A DNA stretch of 64,000 nt from Auricularia sp. M13 (Eukaryota > Basidiomycota > Agaricomycetes > Auriculariales > Auriculariaceae). The position numbers and the translations under genes are program-made. The notes under the pieces were generated by a model. It made no database searches, was not told where the DNA came from, and saw only the letters and a program-made list of their open reading frames with translations. Shown in pieces: positions 10,754-22,245 of the stretch. The stretch covers positions 4,898,001 through 4,962,000 of the forward strand of contig CM073194.1 in assembly GCA_037042915.1 (NCBI GenBank). Reading direction: 5' to 3'. Position 1 is the first letter of the stretch, and each line of letters begins with the position of its first letter.

Positions 10754-11583
10754 ATGGCCGCGTTCAGCACCGACACCGTCGCGCCCTTCTTCTTTTCCAA
10801 CTCGGTTTCGCGCTCTTCCTCCACTCCTCCTGAAGTTCAACGGCGCACAGCTTGCGTGTTGCCGTCGCGCTAAACCTTTTACCACCTGCCATCGCGTCGA
10901 CTTCGAGAGCTGCTAGCACCCCGGCGGAAGAGGTCTTGCGCGTCAGGCGCCCCGAGACCATCGTTCTCGCGCGCGCAGACGGTTGTCGTACGGGTGCCAA
11001 CTTCATTTTCGACCTGCGCGCTGTGCTGTACTCTCCAAGTCTGCGGGGAACGAGGAGTGTGCTTCTTGATTTGGATGTCGCTCTGCGCGCGCGCCACACC
11101 CACATTGGGCGGGCTGCCAACGTGCGGAGGGTTCGGACAAGGTGCGACGGTGGGCGATGGTGAGGCTGCTCGGCCACATCGCTACCTACATCTTCGAGTA
11201 TGACGCGCCGGCGCCTCCCACCAACCCGCCCCAAACCTCCACGCCGCGGCCCCCACCTCCACAGTCGCCCCGCTACCCGCCTGACGCCGCGTTCGGGCTG
11301 ATGCGGCGTGTACTACGCTCTGCCCACCGCCTTCACCTCCCGCCAGGCGCTCCGCTGCCTGCCCTCCGCCATGCGCCGTCCTCGAGAACTGCTCTCCGTG
11401 CGGCCTTATCGTTATGGGCTGCGCGTCTGCCCCAGCGCCGACGTCCGAAATATCGACCGCCGTCTATTTTGACCAGCTACCGCACGCTTTGTACGTCACG
11501 GAGGAGCTCTACCTGCGTCTGGACGTGGGCTTGGACTTGGACTTGGACGCCGGGGGTGGCGACCGGCTCCTGCGTTCTTGAGC
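10754..11583 (+). pseudogene. possible decayed coding region
   Basis: Protein-like stretches appear in changing frames: about 10852-11160 (RTGANFIFDLRAVLYSPSLR), 11310-11470 (LPTAFTSRQALRCLPSAMRR) and 11415-11583 (FDQLPHALYVTEELYLRLDV, ending in a short Leu/Asp repeat). No set of splice sites joins them convincingly, so I read this as a frameshifted relic rather than a live gene. The family is unknown. Confidence 0.25.
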
Positions 11584-12049
11584 CGTCCATGGCACGTCGT
11601 TCGGCATGCGCTTACCTGATACATACTTCACTTCGACACCCGTCGTCCGCCTGCCCTCCACTGTGCTCACCCGCTCTGCACACCGTTGCCTGTATGACCA
11701 CGCAGACGCCTGCGCACTTCGTTAATGGACCATGTGCCCGATGTCCTCGCGAGAAGGATAGGGAAATCAAAGGACATCGCCGATTGAGGCAGCTGGGGCT
11801 TCGACACCAATACAGCACTCCCTCTCTCCGTAAACGCAATCTGGTCCATGTTGCCAGGCGCTGTACGCTGCGCGAATGTGGTCGATGGTCCGCGCGATAA
11901 TCTACGCTCTGCGCTGCTTGTCCTGCGGCAGGCTTCAAAAATGGCAGGCTGCCCGTTTACTAGGCCTATGAGCGGGCGCCATCATCATGTTCGCGGTGCA
12001 CATGCATGCGCGCGCGGCCGTGGATCGTCCGACTCCGGGTCCATTGCCA

Positions 12050-13450
12050 CCGTGTCCTCGTCGCGTGCGCCCGGGGGGGGGGGGGGGGCGTCCAGATGAT
12101 ATTCATGCGTCTTCAGGTCGGCTGGACCCGTGCAACTGCAAGCTTCCTGTGGGCGCCGACTGCCTGCGACCAAGATCCAACGTCCGTCCGGCCCGTCTTC
12201 CGCGGCCGTCTCGAGCAGCGCAAGGACTGCGGTTGACGTTACGCGGAGTGCGTACGGACATCGACGACGAGAAGGACGACTCCGGGACTTTCTTCCAGAT
12301 GCATGCAGCTTGCGCGCAGGGCACCGACGGCGGTCAGAATTTGCTCGGGCTCCGGAGGTTGCATGTGCGGGTTGGCTTGGCACCTGTTCCCTGCGGTGTT
12401 GCCTTCCCTGCGCCCCACGGGCCACGCTGCTCGTCTTCGTCGCCGCGCATCACCGCTGACTTGCGTCGGTGTCCACCGCGTGCCGTCCGACTCCTCACCG
12501 CTGTCTGCCCGCCGCGCGCCATATTATACAGTGCAGGTAGCGATGTTTCTTCCGCCCGGTACAAGTCATCCTTCACGTGGGCGCCCACTGGCTATAAGAG
12601 AAACCCAACGTTCGATCCTCGTTTCCGCGATGCACAGGTGCCCGCGGGGGGTCCAAATCCTCCCCGTTGTGTCCTCGTAGTAAGTACGCGCCCGGGTGAT
12701 AGTGTCCTCCGCCAGTGTCCTCCGCCAGGCCTGACTCTCGTCAGCTGCACGAGGATACCTCGGAGTCCCTATGAAGACCCAGCGTTCGAACGGCCCGTTC
12801 CACTTCTCTGCGCGCGTTTCTGGGAACATGAAGAGTGCTCCGTTCGCGGATGACTTTGTGGCACAGTCGGCGATGTCCTCGCCATCGTACAGTCGCGTGC
12901 GCCGTGCCGCGCGGTCACCAGCAGCGTGTTCGCGTTACACGTCCCGTCTGGATCCTCGGCGCTACCCCCTCGTCGCGCGCCGTACAGGATTATCCAGTGC
13001 CTGTGCTTCTTCCGCCGGATTCGACTCATTCCAACTTCACGTGGAAGCCGGCTGCCTGCAGCAAAGATCCAACGTTCGTCCGGCCCGTTCGACTCTCCTG
13101 CGCGCGTCTCGGGGAACGTGAGGGCAATGTAGCTGAGCGCGGTCGCCGTCGACTTTGTGCGCAGGCGGCGTGCCATCGCAACCCGCGACGTGCGGTACCG
13201 CGCTCATTCGCCGCCATCGCATTCTTCTCGCTTCACCCTCGCCGCGGTGCTCGGGGGCGCCAGAGCCCCGCTGTCTCCTCGTCGCGTATCCATGCTTCTT
13301 CCATCCTGCTCGACTCATGCCACGTGAGCCTCACGTGGACGCCTCCTGTCTTGCAACCAAGATCCAGCGTTCGTCCGGCCCGTTCGCCCTCCCCGACTCT
13401 CCTGCGTGGTCACAGGTCCAGTGGTTCTCAGCGCGGCATCAAGCTGAACG
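12050..13450. repeat. degenerate tandem repeats, ~290 bp unit
   Basis: A core like AGATCCAACGTTCGTCCGGC followed by CCGTTCG..TCTCCTGCGCG recurs near 12174, 12603, 12783, 13068 and 13358. A second block (cgcgcgCCrTACAG then GTGCcTGTGCTTCTTCCGCC) recurs near 12520, 12980 and 13285. On the minus strand the core translates to related peptides (GPDERWIFAAGSRLPRE, GPFERWVFIGTPRYPR, GPDGRWILVAGSRRPQE), so the units look like decayed copies of a coding segment. The frames are broken everywhere and I call no gene. 10413-10753 and 11584-12049 show nothing further. Confidence 0.55.
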
Positions 13451-13552
13451 AAGACGGGAACAACCGCGGAGCGAGCAACCTCCGAATCCGCCAGCTCATC
13501 GTGTTTTCACACGCATTGTACGGCACAACCGCGGCGCGTTCGCTCATCATAG

Positions 13553-13559
13553 TATAAAG
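13553..13559 (+). promoter_or_regulatory. TATA box of the CBM1-CE16 gene
   Basis: TATAAAG lies 47 bases before the ATG at 13606. The same agTATAAAGCAG context stands before the fourth esterase of the cluster. Confidence 0.6.
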
Positions 13560-13605
13560 CAGCTGTCGTGCCCGGCATGTTGTTGCGCCTGCCTTGCTCG
13601 TCATT

Positions 13606-15274
13606 ATGGTCGCCAAAATTGTCTTCGGGCTCCTCGCGCTCGCTGCTAAGTCGGTCCGCGCTGATTGTGCTGGAGGTGCGTCCGGCCGTTGCGCGCCTAG
13701 TGTGGATGGTTTGTTGACGGTGTCTGAAGGCGCTGGGACGCAGCCTGTTTGGGCGCAGTGTGGCGGTATTGGGTGGAATGGCGCGACTACTTGGTGTGTG
13801 TCCTTGATAGCTCTTACTAGACGACGCAAGCTGACTGTCACTCGTGCTCGGATGTAGCGGTGCGTTCGCGGTGCTCATGCTTCGACGTTTCGGGCTGCTT
13901 ATGAACTAGTCCACACGCAGTTAACGGCGCGAACTGCGTGAAGCAGAACGATTGTATGTGGACCAGTGCATGTCCACGCCCAGAAGCGCTGGCTGATGCT
14001 TGGTCGCCCTACCAGACTACTCCCAGTGTCTGCCCTGTACGACGACAACGACGCGCACGGTCAGCTCGTCCAGCGCGAGTACCGCGACGGTTACGCAGAC
14101 CTCGACGTCCGCTTCGTCCACGCCGACGACGCCGGGTGGACCCGCGAGCGCGATCAAGCATTGGTTTGTCTTTGGCGACTCGTACGATCTGTTTTATTGC
14201 GTTCTTGATCAGGTCTGCGTGTGCTGACGGAGATGAATGCTTTAGATACACCCAGACCCAGTTCAACTATACATCGACGCAGCCATCTGCCGCTAACCCC
14301 TTCGGTGAGCAGCACTGCCCTTCTCTTTGTTCGCAGCGACCTTACGCAAAGTGCTACGGCAGGCAACCCGCCCTACCCAGGATTCACAGCGTGCGGCTCG
14401 GTGCCGAACTGGATCGACCTGGCGATCACGAAGTACAACTCGTCGTCCCCGCCGCGGCTGACGTACAACTTCGCGTACGGCGGCGCGACGATCAACGCGT
14501 CGCTCGTGCCACCCTACACGCCCTCCGTGCTCTCGCTCATCGACCAGGTCAACCAGTTCGCCGCGGGCTACACGGGCGCGGCCAATAAACAACCTGCGTG
14601 GACGGGCAACAACACGTTCTTTGCGACGTGGATTGGGATCAACGATATCGGCAACTCGTACTATAATTCGGGAGATAGGGCCGCGTTTAATGGCGTGCTG
14701 GTCGACGCGTACTTTGCGCAGATGACGAGGCTGTACCAGGCGGGCGCGCGCAACTTTGTGTTCTTGAATGTGCCGCCGGTGGATCGGTCGCCTTTGGTGC
14801 GTCTGGACGCGAAGTTACATATGATTTTGAGCTGACGTTGTTTCTGTTGTGCACGATGTAGATGCTGCCCCAGAGCGGCGCGGCGCAGGAGAAGGTCGTC
14901 ATCAACGACTTTAACGCCAAGGTTGCGGCGCGCGCGCTGAGCTTCGCGGCGTCCAACGCGGGGGTGCGCACTCCGCCTCTTTCTTGCTGCCTCGGGCTGA
15001 CTTGTTGCTGCGCAGGTCAAGACCTGGGTGGTCGACACGAACACGCTCATCGGCGGCCTGCTCAACGCGCCGCAGGCGAATGGCTTCTCGGACGCGACGT
15101 CGTACGGGAGTCAGGCGGGCGTTATGTGGTGTAAGTTTTTCGTCTGTGTGAAAGGAAGTGAATACAGTTGCTGATGCTACCCCTTCAGGCAACAACTACC
15201 ATATCTCGCCTGGCGTGCACGACTTTGTCGCGCGCGAGGTGGTGCGGGTGTTGGCGGGCACGGGCGCGCTCTGA
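13606..15274 (+). CDS. secreted CE16 acetylesterase with N-terminal CBM1
   Basis: Extracellular GDSL-type carbohydrate esterase (CE16), expected to remove acetyl groups from hemicellulose oligomers. Nine exons: 13606-13793, 13858-13859, 13921-13953, 14016-14181, 14246-14304, 14363-14796, 14862-14963, 15016-15130, 15189-15274; 1185 nt, 394 aa. Signal peptide ~1-19, CBM1 ~48-80 with its four Cys (CGGIGWNGATTC, then CVKQNDYYSQC), a Thr/Ser linker to ~122, then the esterase: FGDSY (Ser130), NFAYGGATIN, WIGINDIG and NYHISPGVHD near the end. The second exon is only 2 nt; without it the third CBM1 Cys and the frame are lost. First of four CE16 genes on this strand and the only one with a binding domain. 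Its 434-nt exon equals three consecutive exons (114+208+112) of the third paralogue. Confidence 0.93.
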
Positions 15275-15534
15275 TGAGTGAATGGGGTTGGGGTGGTGTC
15301 CGGTCGCGCTATGTACGGCAGGGCTGGCATCCTCTGAAAGCTGGATTTTGACATCCCCTGACATTGCTTATTCAATCAGTCATTCGGAATTTATCTAGTG
15401 GCAACCTGCAATATGGCTTCCGACTGCTGCTGCCGCCGTCGCGATCGTTCGGCGCACTATGTTAGTGCTCTGGTGAATGTACTTTCGATCCTGTCTCCGC
15501 CAGCAGCCTACCGCGTCTCAGATACTTACCACCA

Positions 15535-16142
15535 ATGAACTGCGAGCAGGCCATCACAGGCGCTGAACGCGGCGATGCTATCCCCGCAGACGCTACAGAG
15601 CGCTGCGACGACGAGGCGCTGAAAACTGCCGTATGGGACCTCATGCAGGAGATGGGGCTCGGCATACTCATCCGGAGGGTTCGGCAGCTCGAGGACGAGA
15701 ATGCGAGCTTTAAACGGCAGATATACGAGCTCAAGGTCATGTGTATCCGTGTGGGTCCCAGTGACTTGATTCCTTTATATATAGCTGATTGCTCTTTGAA
15801 ATGCAACAATGGCAGGCGGAGAACCGAAAGCGTTGGAGCGGCAGCGATTCAGACTATCCGTGGTTCGAAATACCTACGCCTGAGGGCAGGTTGCCAAGCG
15901 AGATTGTGCGTGCTTTCCATGGGGTATCGCAACGGCGGTTATCATCCGTCGTTTAATTGTAGGGCCTCCCTAAAGTCACGTCTCACGAAGTCGTTTGCTC
16001 GCTGACGGAGGACGAGGTCATGAAGCTGCTTGAAGCGTGGGCCGTGGCCGACCGGGAGCCAGCGCCGCACGTTGGCCCTGAACGGCGACTGGCTGGATTA
16101 CAAGCTCTGATTTTTGAGCATACCGGCGGGAAGATCTTCTGA
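15535..16142 (+). CDS. small hypothetical protein with coiled coil
   Basis: Not recognised. Exons 15535-15735, 15816-15905 and 15963-16142 give 471 nt, 156 aa. A predicted coiled coil sits at about residues 50-67 (IRRVRQLEDENASFKRQIYE). The second half is soluble and charged (WFEIPTPEGRLPSE, LTEDEVMKLLEAWAVADRE) and ends EHTGGKIF. There is no signal peptide. Both introns have good borders (gtcatgt..gcag, gtgcgtg..gtag) and all three exons are in phase 0, which supports a real gene. It lies inside the esterase cluster, but nothing connects it functionally. Confidence 0.65.
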
Positions 16143-16705
16143 ATGCTGCGCCGCTGAGCTATGGGGTCGCGGTCCTCGGCTCCAACTGCATGTGGCTTGC
16201 AAGATAGTCGACGAGACATTACGAGTGATTCTGTCTCTGTTGCTTCTCTGGGGTGCCAGCCAGTCACGGTTCCAGCGATGCGACATTCTAGACGGTCGAG
16301 TCGGATTAGGCCGCAGCTGGGCCTTGACCTGCCTCCATCCCAGCGTTGTTCACACAAGGCACGTGACGAATCTAGTTTCAAGCGCACACAGCATCACTTG
16401 CGGTCAGGCTGCTGTACCACACAAGCGGCATCCCGTGCTCTAGCTGGTTGACGTTGCTGTGTTATTCCATCCTGCCTCGCTATCGTTTGAGCCCTTATGC
16501 GCACTCGAACACTGTCGAGCTCAGTGGATACACGCTCTTGGACACTATTACACGGCGTGAAGAACGAATATCACAGACTGCGTTCGCAACGGTGCTATTC
16601 AAAGTGCGTCCCTCGGTCTTCTCGCGGCCGCTGCCACTAGAACGCCCCCTCATGCGCCTCTGCACCGGCTCATCAATGTAGCGCCAACGCTCGACAAGAA
16701 CTAGG
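16143..16705. other. intergenic, no gene seen
   Basis: Only shadow frames between the small gene and the fold-back element. Confidence 0.5.
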
Positions 16706-16711
16706 AGATTC

Positions 16712-17437
16712 TATCCTCCTTAAGGTGTACAATAATTATTTTATCCAAAATTAAGCCCCCATTCAGTTTTTTGAGGTGTCTTCCAAGATCTCACCCCTCC
16801 ATCCAAAATTTTGTGAGGGATCCAAGCGGCAGCATCTGTCATCCAGACTGAGGTCACCGGATCCAAATCTGATGCGGGGATCCAAACTGGGCACACCCCA
16901 GATCCAAGAATTGCTTCCGGAGGTTCCAAGCCCAATCCAACTCAATTCTAAGTATTTTAAGCTGTCTCATGAGAAAAATCGAAGTCATTATTTATTTATT
17001 CAGGGGCTGGAGGAGTCGGCCGATTCTCGGGCCCGAAGGTCGGCAGTGTCGGTCGGACCCTCGGAGCAGTTCTATGGCTGAGGATCCGGACCCTCCGGAC
17101 ACTGCCGACCTTCGGGCCCGAGAATCGGCCGACCCTGCCAGTCCCTGAATAAATAGATAATGACTTTGATTTTTCTCGTAACAGAGCTCAGAGATACTTG
17201 GAATTGGGTTGGATTGCAGTTGGATCTCCGGAAGTATTTCTTGGATCTGGGGTGTGCCCAGTTTGGATTGCCGGCACCAGATTTGGATCCGGTGACATCG
17301 ATCTGAATGACAGGTCCTGCAACTTGGATCTCTCACAAAATTTTGGATGGAGGGGTAAGATCTTGGAAAACACCTCAGGAAATTGGATAAGGGTTCGATT
17401 TTGGATAAAATAATATTTGTACAGTATAAGGAGGATA
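16712..17437. mobile_element. fold-back MITE with 6-bp target duplication
   Basis: A 726-bp element that is almost wholly one long imperfect inverted repeat: the left arm (TATCCTCCTTA..TGTACAA..ATTTTATCCAAAAT) returns reverse-complemented at the right end, and the arms meet near 17030-17110 around a GC-rich core. AGATTC flanks it on both sides (16706-16711 and 17438-17443). It has no transposase; the short frames are mirror images of the arms. A transcript could fold into a hairpin of about 330 bp. Confidence 0.85.
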
Positions 17438-17499
17438 AGATTCATCTGACTGGACATTCAATCGCTGCTGGCACATGAACTTGGAAGAGAAGACGGACC

Positions 17500-18082
17500 C
17501 CAGTCCGTACAGCGTGTGCTGGTCCCATGGCGCGAGGCATGTTAGCTGTGGATGGCTTGCTTGTCTATGCGCTGTGCGTCTGCAGGTCGCGCTGGCCGTG
17601 CTGTGCCGGCGATCCCTGCCACGCTTGCAGTCCGGGCCATGAGCGTGCGACCTATTCTGTACTGGTATAGTCCGCTGCGAATGGACGTGGCGCTCGAAAC
17701 CCCATACTTCGGCGGATGCGGACGCCCTGCCCAAGCGCCGGGGCGATTTGCTGGGCCCATGTGGGGACGGTGTTGATGCTCGTGATACACTGCTGCCGGT
17801 CGCGACGATCTGCGAGAATGAATCCAGGTTACCGTCTTTCCCGTTCGCTTCCCGAGTAGTCCGTATACGGCCTGCGTCCCAGGCGTCCTGTGCGGGCGTG
17901 CCGTCCATGGCTCCTAGATCAGGTGCATCACCTCGATTCTGAGCTCTGACCTGGGGCGTCTCAGTGGTCTGCATCAGGAGCTGGAGATTTGTATCGGGAG
18001 TTGGGTGCCCAGGCTTCTGCGAGGTTGTGTCGCGCATGACTATGCGGGATCCTTGCTTGAATATCAGGAATGGAGCACTCAT
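17500..18082 (-). CDS. uncertain ORF ending beside the MITE
   Basis: An open frame starts at ATG 18082 (MSAPFLIFKQGSRIVMRDTT) and runs without a stop into the fold-back element at 17437. The first ~45 residues look protein-like; the remainder is Arg/Ser/His-rich and low in conservation cues, and neighbouring frames look equally plausible (possible intron gtcagag..cacag near 17897-17950). It may be the 5' part of a gene cut by the MITE, or chance. No family recognised. Confidence 0.25.
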
Positions 18083-18269
18083 TACCTGCGTCGTTCGAGT
18101 GCTCTAGACGCACAACGAGCAGCCTGATCTCGCACATGGGCCATTTGCTCCAGCGTCACCGGCTGCATTCCTTTCGAGGCTATGCGATGGTATCAAGTGC
18201 TTTGCGCACTGAGGTCGCCAATTTCACTTCGGGGGAAAACAATGAGACCTCACAGTACCAGTCTCGACG

Positions 18270-18277
18270 TATATAAC
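18270..18277 (+). promoter_or_regulatory. TATA box of second CE16 gene
   Basis: TATATAAC lies ~52 bases before the ATG at 18329. Confidence 0.5.
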
Positions 18278-18328
18278 TTGACGGAACAGGTCGAAAGCCC
18301 CCAGAAAAACTTGTCTATCATTCTCAGG

Positions 18329-19623
18329 ATGAAGCTTCTCTTGCTCATCGGTTCTCTCGCTACTCTTGCCACAGTCCGCGCTACAGGTCGTCTATCTACG
18401 CTCGCGCCTGTTAAGGAGACAGCAGCGACTCAGTGGTTCATCTTCGGCGACTCGTACGTTGTCGTTGTCGTTCAGCACGGGCACGCCAGCGTCCAATTAA
18501 TGCACTCCCATAGATACACGCAGACGCTTTTCAAAGCGACCCTGGCCCAGCCTGACAATACGAACCCATTTGGCAAGCCATGCTCTCTCCTCCGCTATCA
18601 TCTCACTCTCATGCGAATTGCAGGCAACCCCGCGCTACCCGGCCGCACTGCATGCGGAACGGTCCCAAACTACGTATACTACGCCGCAATCAAGTACAAC
18701 GCCAGCTTGACGTACGCATATAACTTTGCGCGCGCCGGTACAAGTTGCAGTGTTGCGAAACGATTGGAGACTCTGACCTTTTGCTAGGGGCGTCGATCAA
18801 CGCCACCATCGTCCCTCCTGCTGCCCCGACCGTTCCCACAATCATCGAGCAGGTTGATGTGTTCGAGAAGACCTACGCAGGCCCGGCGCCCCTCGACAAC
18901 AGGATCTGGACGCCGGAGACGGCGCTGTTCTCCGTCTGGATTGGGATCAACGACGTTGGTGGTTCGTACCTTCGCAACGTCGACCAATCCGCGTACGTTA
19001 TTCCCATTCTCAGTCCACATCAAGGTCAGAAGCAGCTGATACCTTTGTCTCAGTCTCCACGAGGCTCTCATGGACAGCTACCTCCGTAACCTACAGCGCC
19101 TTTACGACCTTGGCGCGCGAAAGTTCCTGATCCTCAATGTGCCACCTACGGACCGCTCTCCGCTAGTGCGTCAAGTCTTGGAGTATGATTTTGCCTGACC
19201 AATGACCATCAGATGCTTGCGCGCTCTCCGTCAGACCAAGCTAAATACAAAGCTGCGACACACGACTTCAACGCGAAGCTCGTGAGCCTTGTTTCCGCGT
19301 TCAAACTGGCCAATCCTCAGGTCTGCGCTCGCTTCATTGACTTCATTGGCGGTGTACTGACACGTTATAAAGAGCTTTGTCAAGACCGTAGATACTAACT
19401 TCCTGCTTACACAAATCCTGGACAACCCTCAGAAATATGGTTTTGTGGACGCCGTGAGCCATGGAGCGGGGGACGACGTCACGTGGTGTACGTGTACTGT
19501 ATGGCCCGTATCATCGCGTACTGACGGAAAGCTGCAGGCGGAACTTATCATATTTCACCGCATGTGCACGACTATGTAGCTCAGAGGATTCGCGGTGTTT
19601 TGGCTGGCTCTGGCCTTCTTTAA
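18329..19623 (+). CDS. secreted CE16 acetylesterase, no CBM
   Basis: GDSL carbohydrate esterase, 307 aa. Exons 18329-18453, 18514-18572, 18624-18737, 18788-18992, 19054-19165, 19213-19320, 19373-19487, 19538-19623. Signal peptide ~1-18, catalytic Ser42 (WFIFGDSY, the Ser codon split by an intron), NFARAGASIN for the oxyanion Gly region, WIGINDVGG for the Asn block, and TYHISPHVHD for the His block. The second intron (18573-18623) begins with GC, not GT: only that border gives Asn-Pro-Phe-Gly-Asn-Pro. Exon lengths 59, 114, 112, 108, 115 and 86 recur exactly or almost so in the next two paralogues. Expected to act outside the cell on acetylated oligosaccharides. Confidence 0.92.
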
Positions 19624-20994
19624 TCGTGCTCCTCAATATTCCATTTCTGTCAACGGACTACCACTGTTTGCAAAGTATCATGGCGATTCTGTAAATTTAC
19701 TCGTATTCCGAGAAATTTAAAGAAATGAAGTCACATGAAATGGATTTGTGTTCATTGGGAGCACGCAGTAGCGTATTCTCTAGTTTCTTGAGGCTTGAGC
19801 AATATCGAGTTCGGGACTTCGAGCCGAAGAGTCCGACAACCGGATCAGAAGCGCCGAATCATCTTTTACACCATGACCGCCATGGCCGCAGACTTCAGAG
19901 CGTTTTCAACACTCGCACACCCCAACGAGGCCAGCAGATCGTTGCATCTGACAGGGAAACTTCAGCTCAGCTCAGTTCTACGTGATCCCGTGATGTCAGC
20001 CGGCTCCTGTTCGTCGAGTTCGAATTGTCTGCGGGCAAGCATTGCTACATCTGCAATTCCTGGCGATCTGTGCATCCTGCGCTGTGCACTGACTTTTGGG
20101 AGCGTCTCCCCGTGGCTTTAATGATTAGAACTGCGGCAGTATGCAGCTGCTACACTACCTGGACCCTACTGCGGCTGCTACACTTGCTGGACCCTGGAGC
20201 TTGCAGCCAGTTCTACCTCACGTCACGTGTCTTTGTGCGGCCCGTAAACAAGGCTGTGGACTCCGCCACTCGCTCGCGCTGGACACGTGGATACGCACAC
20301 ATGGCAACTGGACGGTTGCGGCGCTCCGGAGGAACTGTTCGCGGCCCGACTTGCAGCGCCCGACTTGCAGCCACAGAGGCACATCCCAGACGCTCATAAA
20401 CTCGAAACCCCACTTACTATGTCCTCAGAGCTTCCCTCGTGATGTATTGCTATTGCTCGCGACGATCAACGCCGGTTAGCGTCTTGCTCATTTCGCGTTC
20501 TGGCTTTCCCAGAAATGGTCGCTTGATCACGCGAACGTCTTGCACCGGTCTCTTGCAGCTAGTTCTCCCTGGAAGGAGAACCATTGCGGCACTGGAGAGC
20601 GCACACGCCAAGGATATTGCTAGTTTTTCCCGATCAGCCACATCCTTCGGAATCGATAACCACGTCGAGGGATGTCCCTCTGTGCATCAGCTGAGACTCC
20701 TCAATCCTGCAGTCTTCCGCTCGGAGCTGAGGAGTATTATTGGCTTTCATGAGGATGCGGATCGATATCTGTGCAACACAGCAACCTGCCCGGCTTGTTC
20801 GGCTCAGCCTCAGTCTGGAAGAGCTCGCGTCTCGGGATACCGTGAGGCTGTTGTCCCACAAGCGCTTTTGTTGTTTCAGCGATCCAAAAATCATGCTCTA
20901 CGCGATTGTCACCTGGACCATGTTGCACTTCCTGGGATTTCCCCGTATAAAAGGCCACTGTGAGGAGGCTTGGGAAAGGCATCCCCACACCAAT
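19624..20994. other. intergenic, no gene seen
   Basis: No coding family recognised. Near 20135-20200 a short sequence (GCTGCTACACT, cTGGACCCT) is locally duplicated. The right end holds the promoter of the next esterase. Confidence 0.5.
20946..20953 (+). promoter_or_regulatory. TATA box of third CE16 gene
   Basis: TATAAAAG lies ~42 bases before the ATG at 20995. Confidence 0.6.
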
Positions 20995-22245
20995 ATGTTC
21001 GCAGTAGTCCTCGCTCTATCTAGCATCCTGCCAATCGCCCTGGCAGCGTCAACACCAGAACACTGGTTCATCTTTGGCGATTCGTACGGCCTCCTTGTCC
21101 AAGTATTCTCTGTAACATCTCATCTCGTTGTAGCTACTCGACGACCACATTCAATTGGCACTCGGCGCAACCGAACAGTGACAATCCATTTGGCAAGTAT
21201 TCAAGTCTGATATCCACCCTGAAATTTCATGGGACCATGCAGGGAACCCCGCGCTGCCCGGGCTGACAGCCTGCGGCAAGGTTCCGAACTACGTTTACTA
21301 CGCCTCCGTCAAGTACAACACCACGACGGTATATACGTATAACTTTGCTCAAGGCGGTACGCCTCACACACTGGGTATGCTTTCGTTCTCATGCGTGCAC
21401 TTAGGCGCGACAATCAACGAGACAATCGTCCCGCCATCGAGGCCTGTCAAGACCGTCGTTGACCAAGTTACTACGTTTGAGGCGAGCTACACGGGCCCAA
21501 ACCCTTTGAACAGGCTCTCTTGGACCGGGAATAATTCGCTCTTCTCGGTCTGGATCGGGATCAACGACGTCCACCAATCATTTCTCCGTAACTCCATGGC
21601 CAACCTATCCGCGTACGCAACCAGGTTTCTGTGCTTTTATCGTCACGATTAGCTAACTTGTTCTCCCGTCAGGATACACGACGAACTCATCGTCAGCTAC
21701 ATTAACAACCTGCAGAGATTGTTCACCCTCGGTGCACGCAACTTCCTCATTCTGAACGTGCCGCCGACCGACCGTACTCCTGATGTGATATATGTATGCT
21801 CACCACCTTATCGTCATTCTAAACCCTTGCAGGTCCTCAAGTTCGGAGAAAATTATCGGAAGAAATACCGGGAAGGCGTGCACGACTTCAACGCGAAGCT
21901 TATCGGCGGCATCTCCGCGTTCAGGCTCGCAAATCCCGCGGTTTGTGCTTAATAGTGCCGATTTCAGATGACTGATATGCGTCGCCAAGGCCTCATTGTG
22001 GACCGTGGACTCTTATTCCCTGCTCACAAACATTCTCAACGACCCTCAGCAATATGGCTTCGTCGACGCTGTCAGCGTCAGCAATAGAACGGAAGCCGAC
22101 GTCGCGTGGTGTACGCTGATCACTCAGAATGAGTGAGAGTTGTACTGATCTCGATTCAGGCAACGGCTTCCATATCTCGCCTGGCATGCACCACTATGTT
22201 GCGCAGGGGATTCATACAGGCCTCAATGGTTCGGGTTTGCTTTGA
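20995..22245 (+). CDS. secreted CE16 acetylesterase, no CBM
   Basis: 298 aa. Exons 20995-21083, 21134-21192, 21243-21356, 21405-21612, 21673-21784, 21833-21940, 21990-22110, 22160-22245. Signal peptide ~1-18, mature enzyme starting near STPEHWFIFGDSY (Ser30), then NFAQGGATIN, WIGINDVHQS and GFHISPGMHH. The intron at 21193-21242 begins GCAAGT. In the His block the sequence is PGMHHY where the paralogues have HD, so the acid/base neighbourhood differs slightly. All introns sit at the same positions as in the genes on either side, showing tandem duplication. Confidence 0.92.

Noticed and set aside
10764-11234. 156-codon minus-strand frame
   Set aside because: Arg-rich shadow of the decayed plus-strand region; no family match or splice sites.
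12050-13450. CRISPR-like array
   Set aside because: Units are ~290 bp, degenerate and without short spacers; the genome is eukaryotic.
16776-17457. Open frames on both strands with similar proteins
   Set aside because: They are mirror translations of the two arms of the fold-back MITE.
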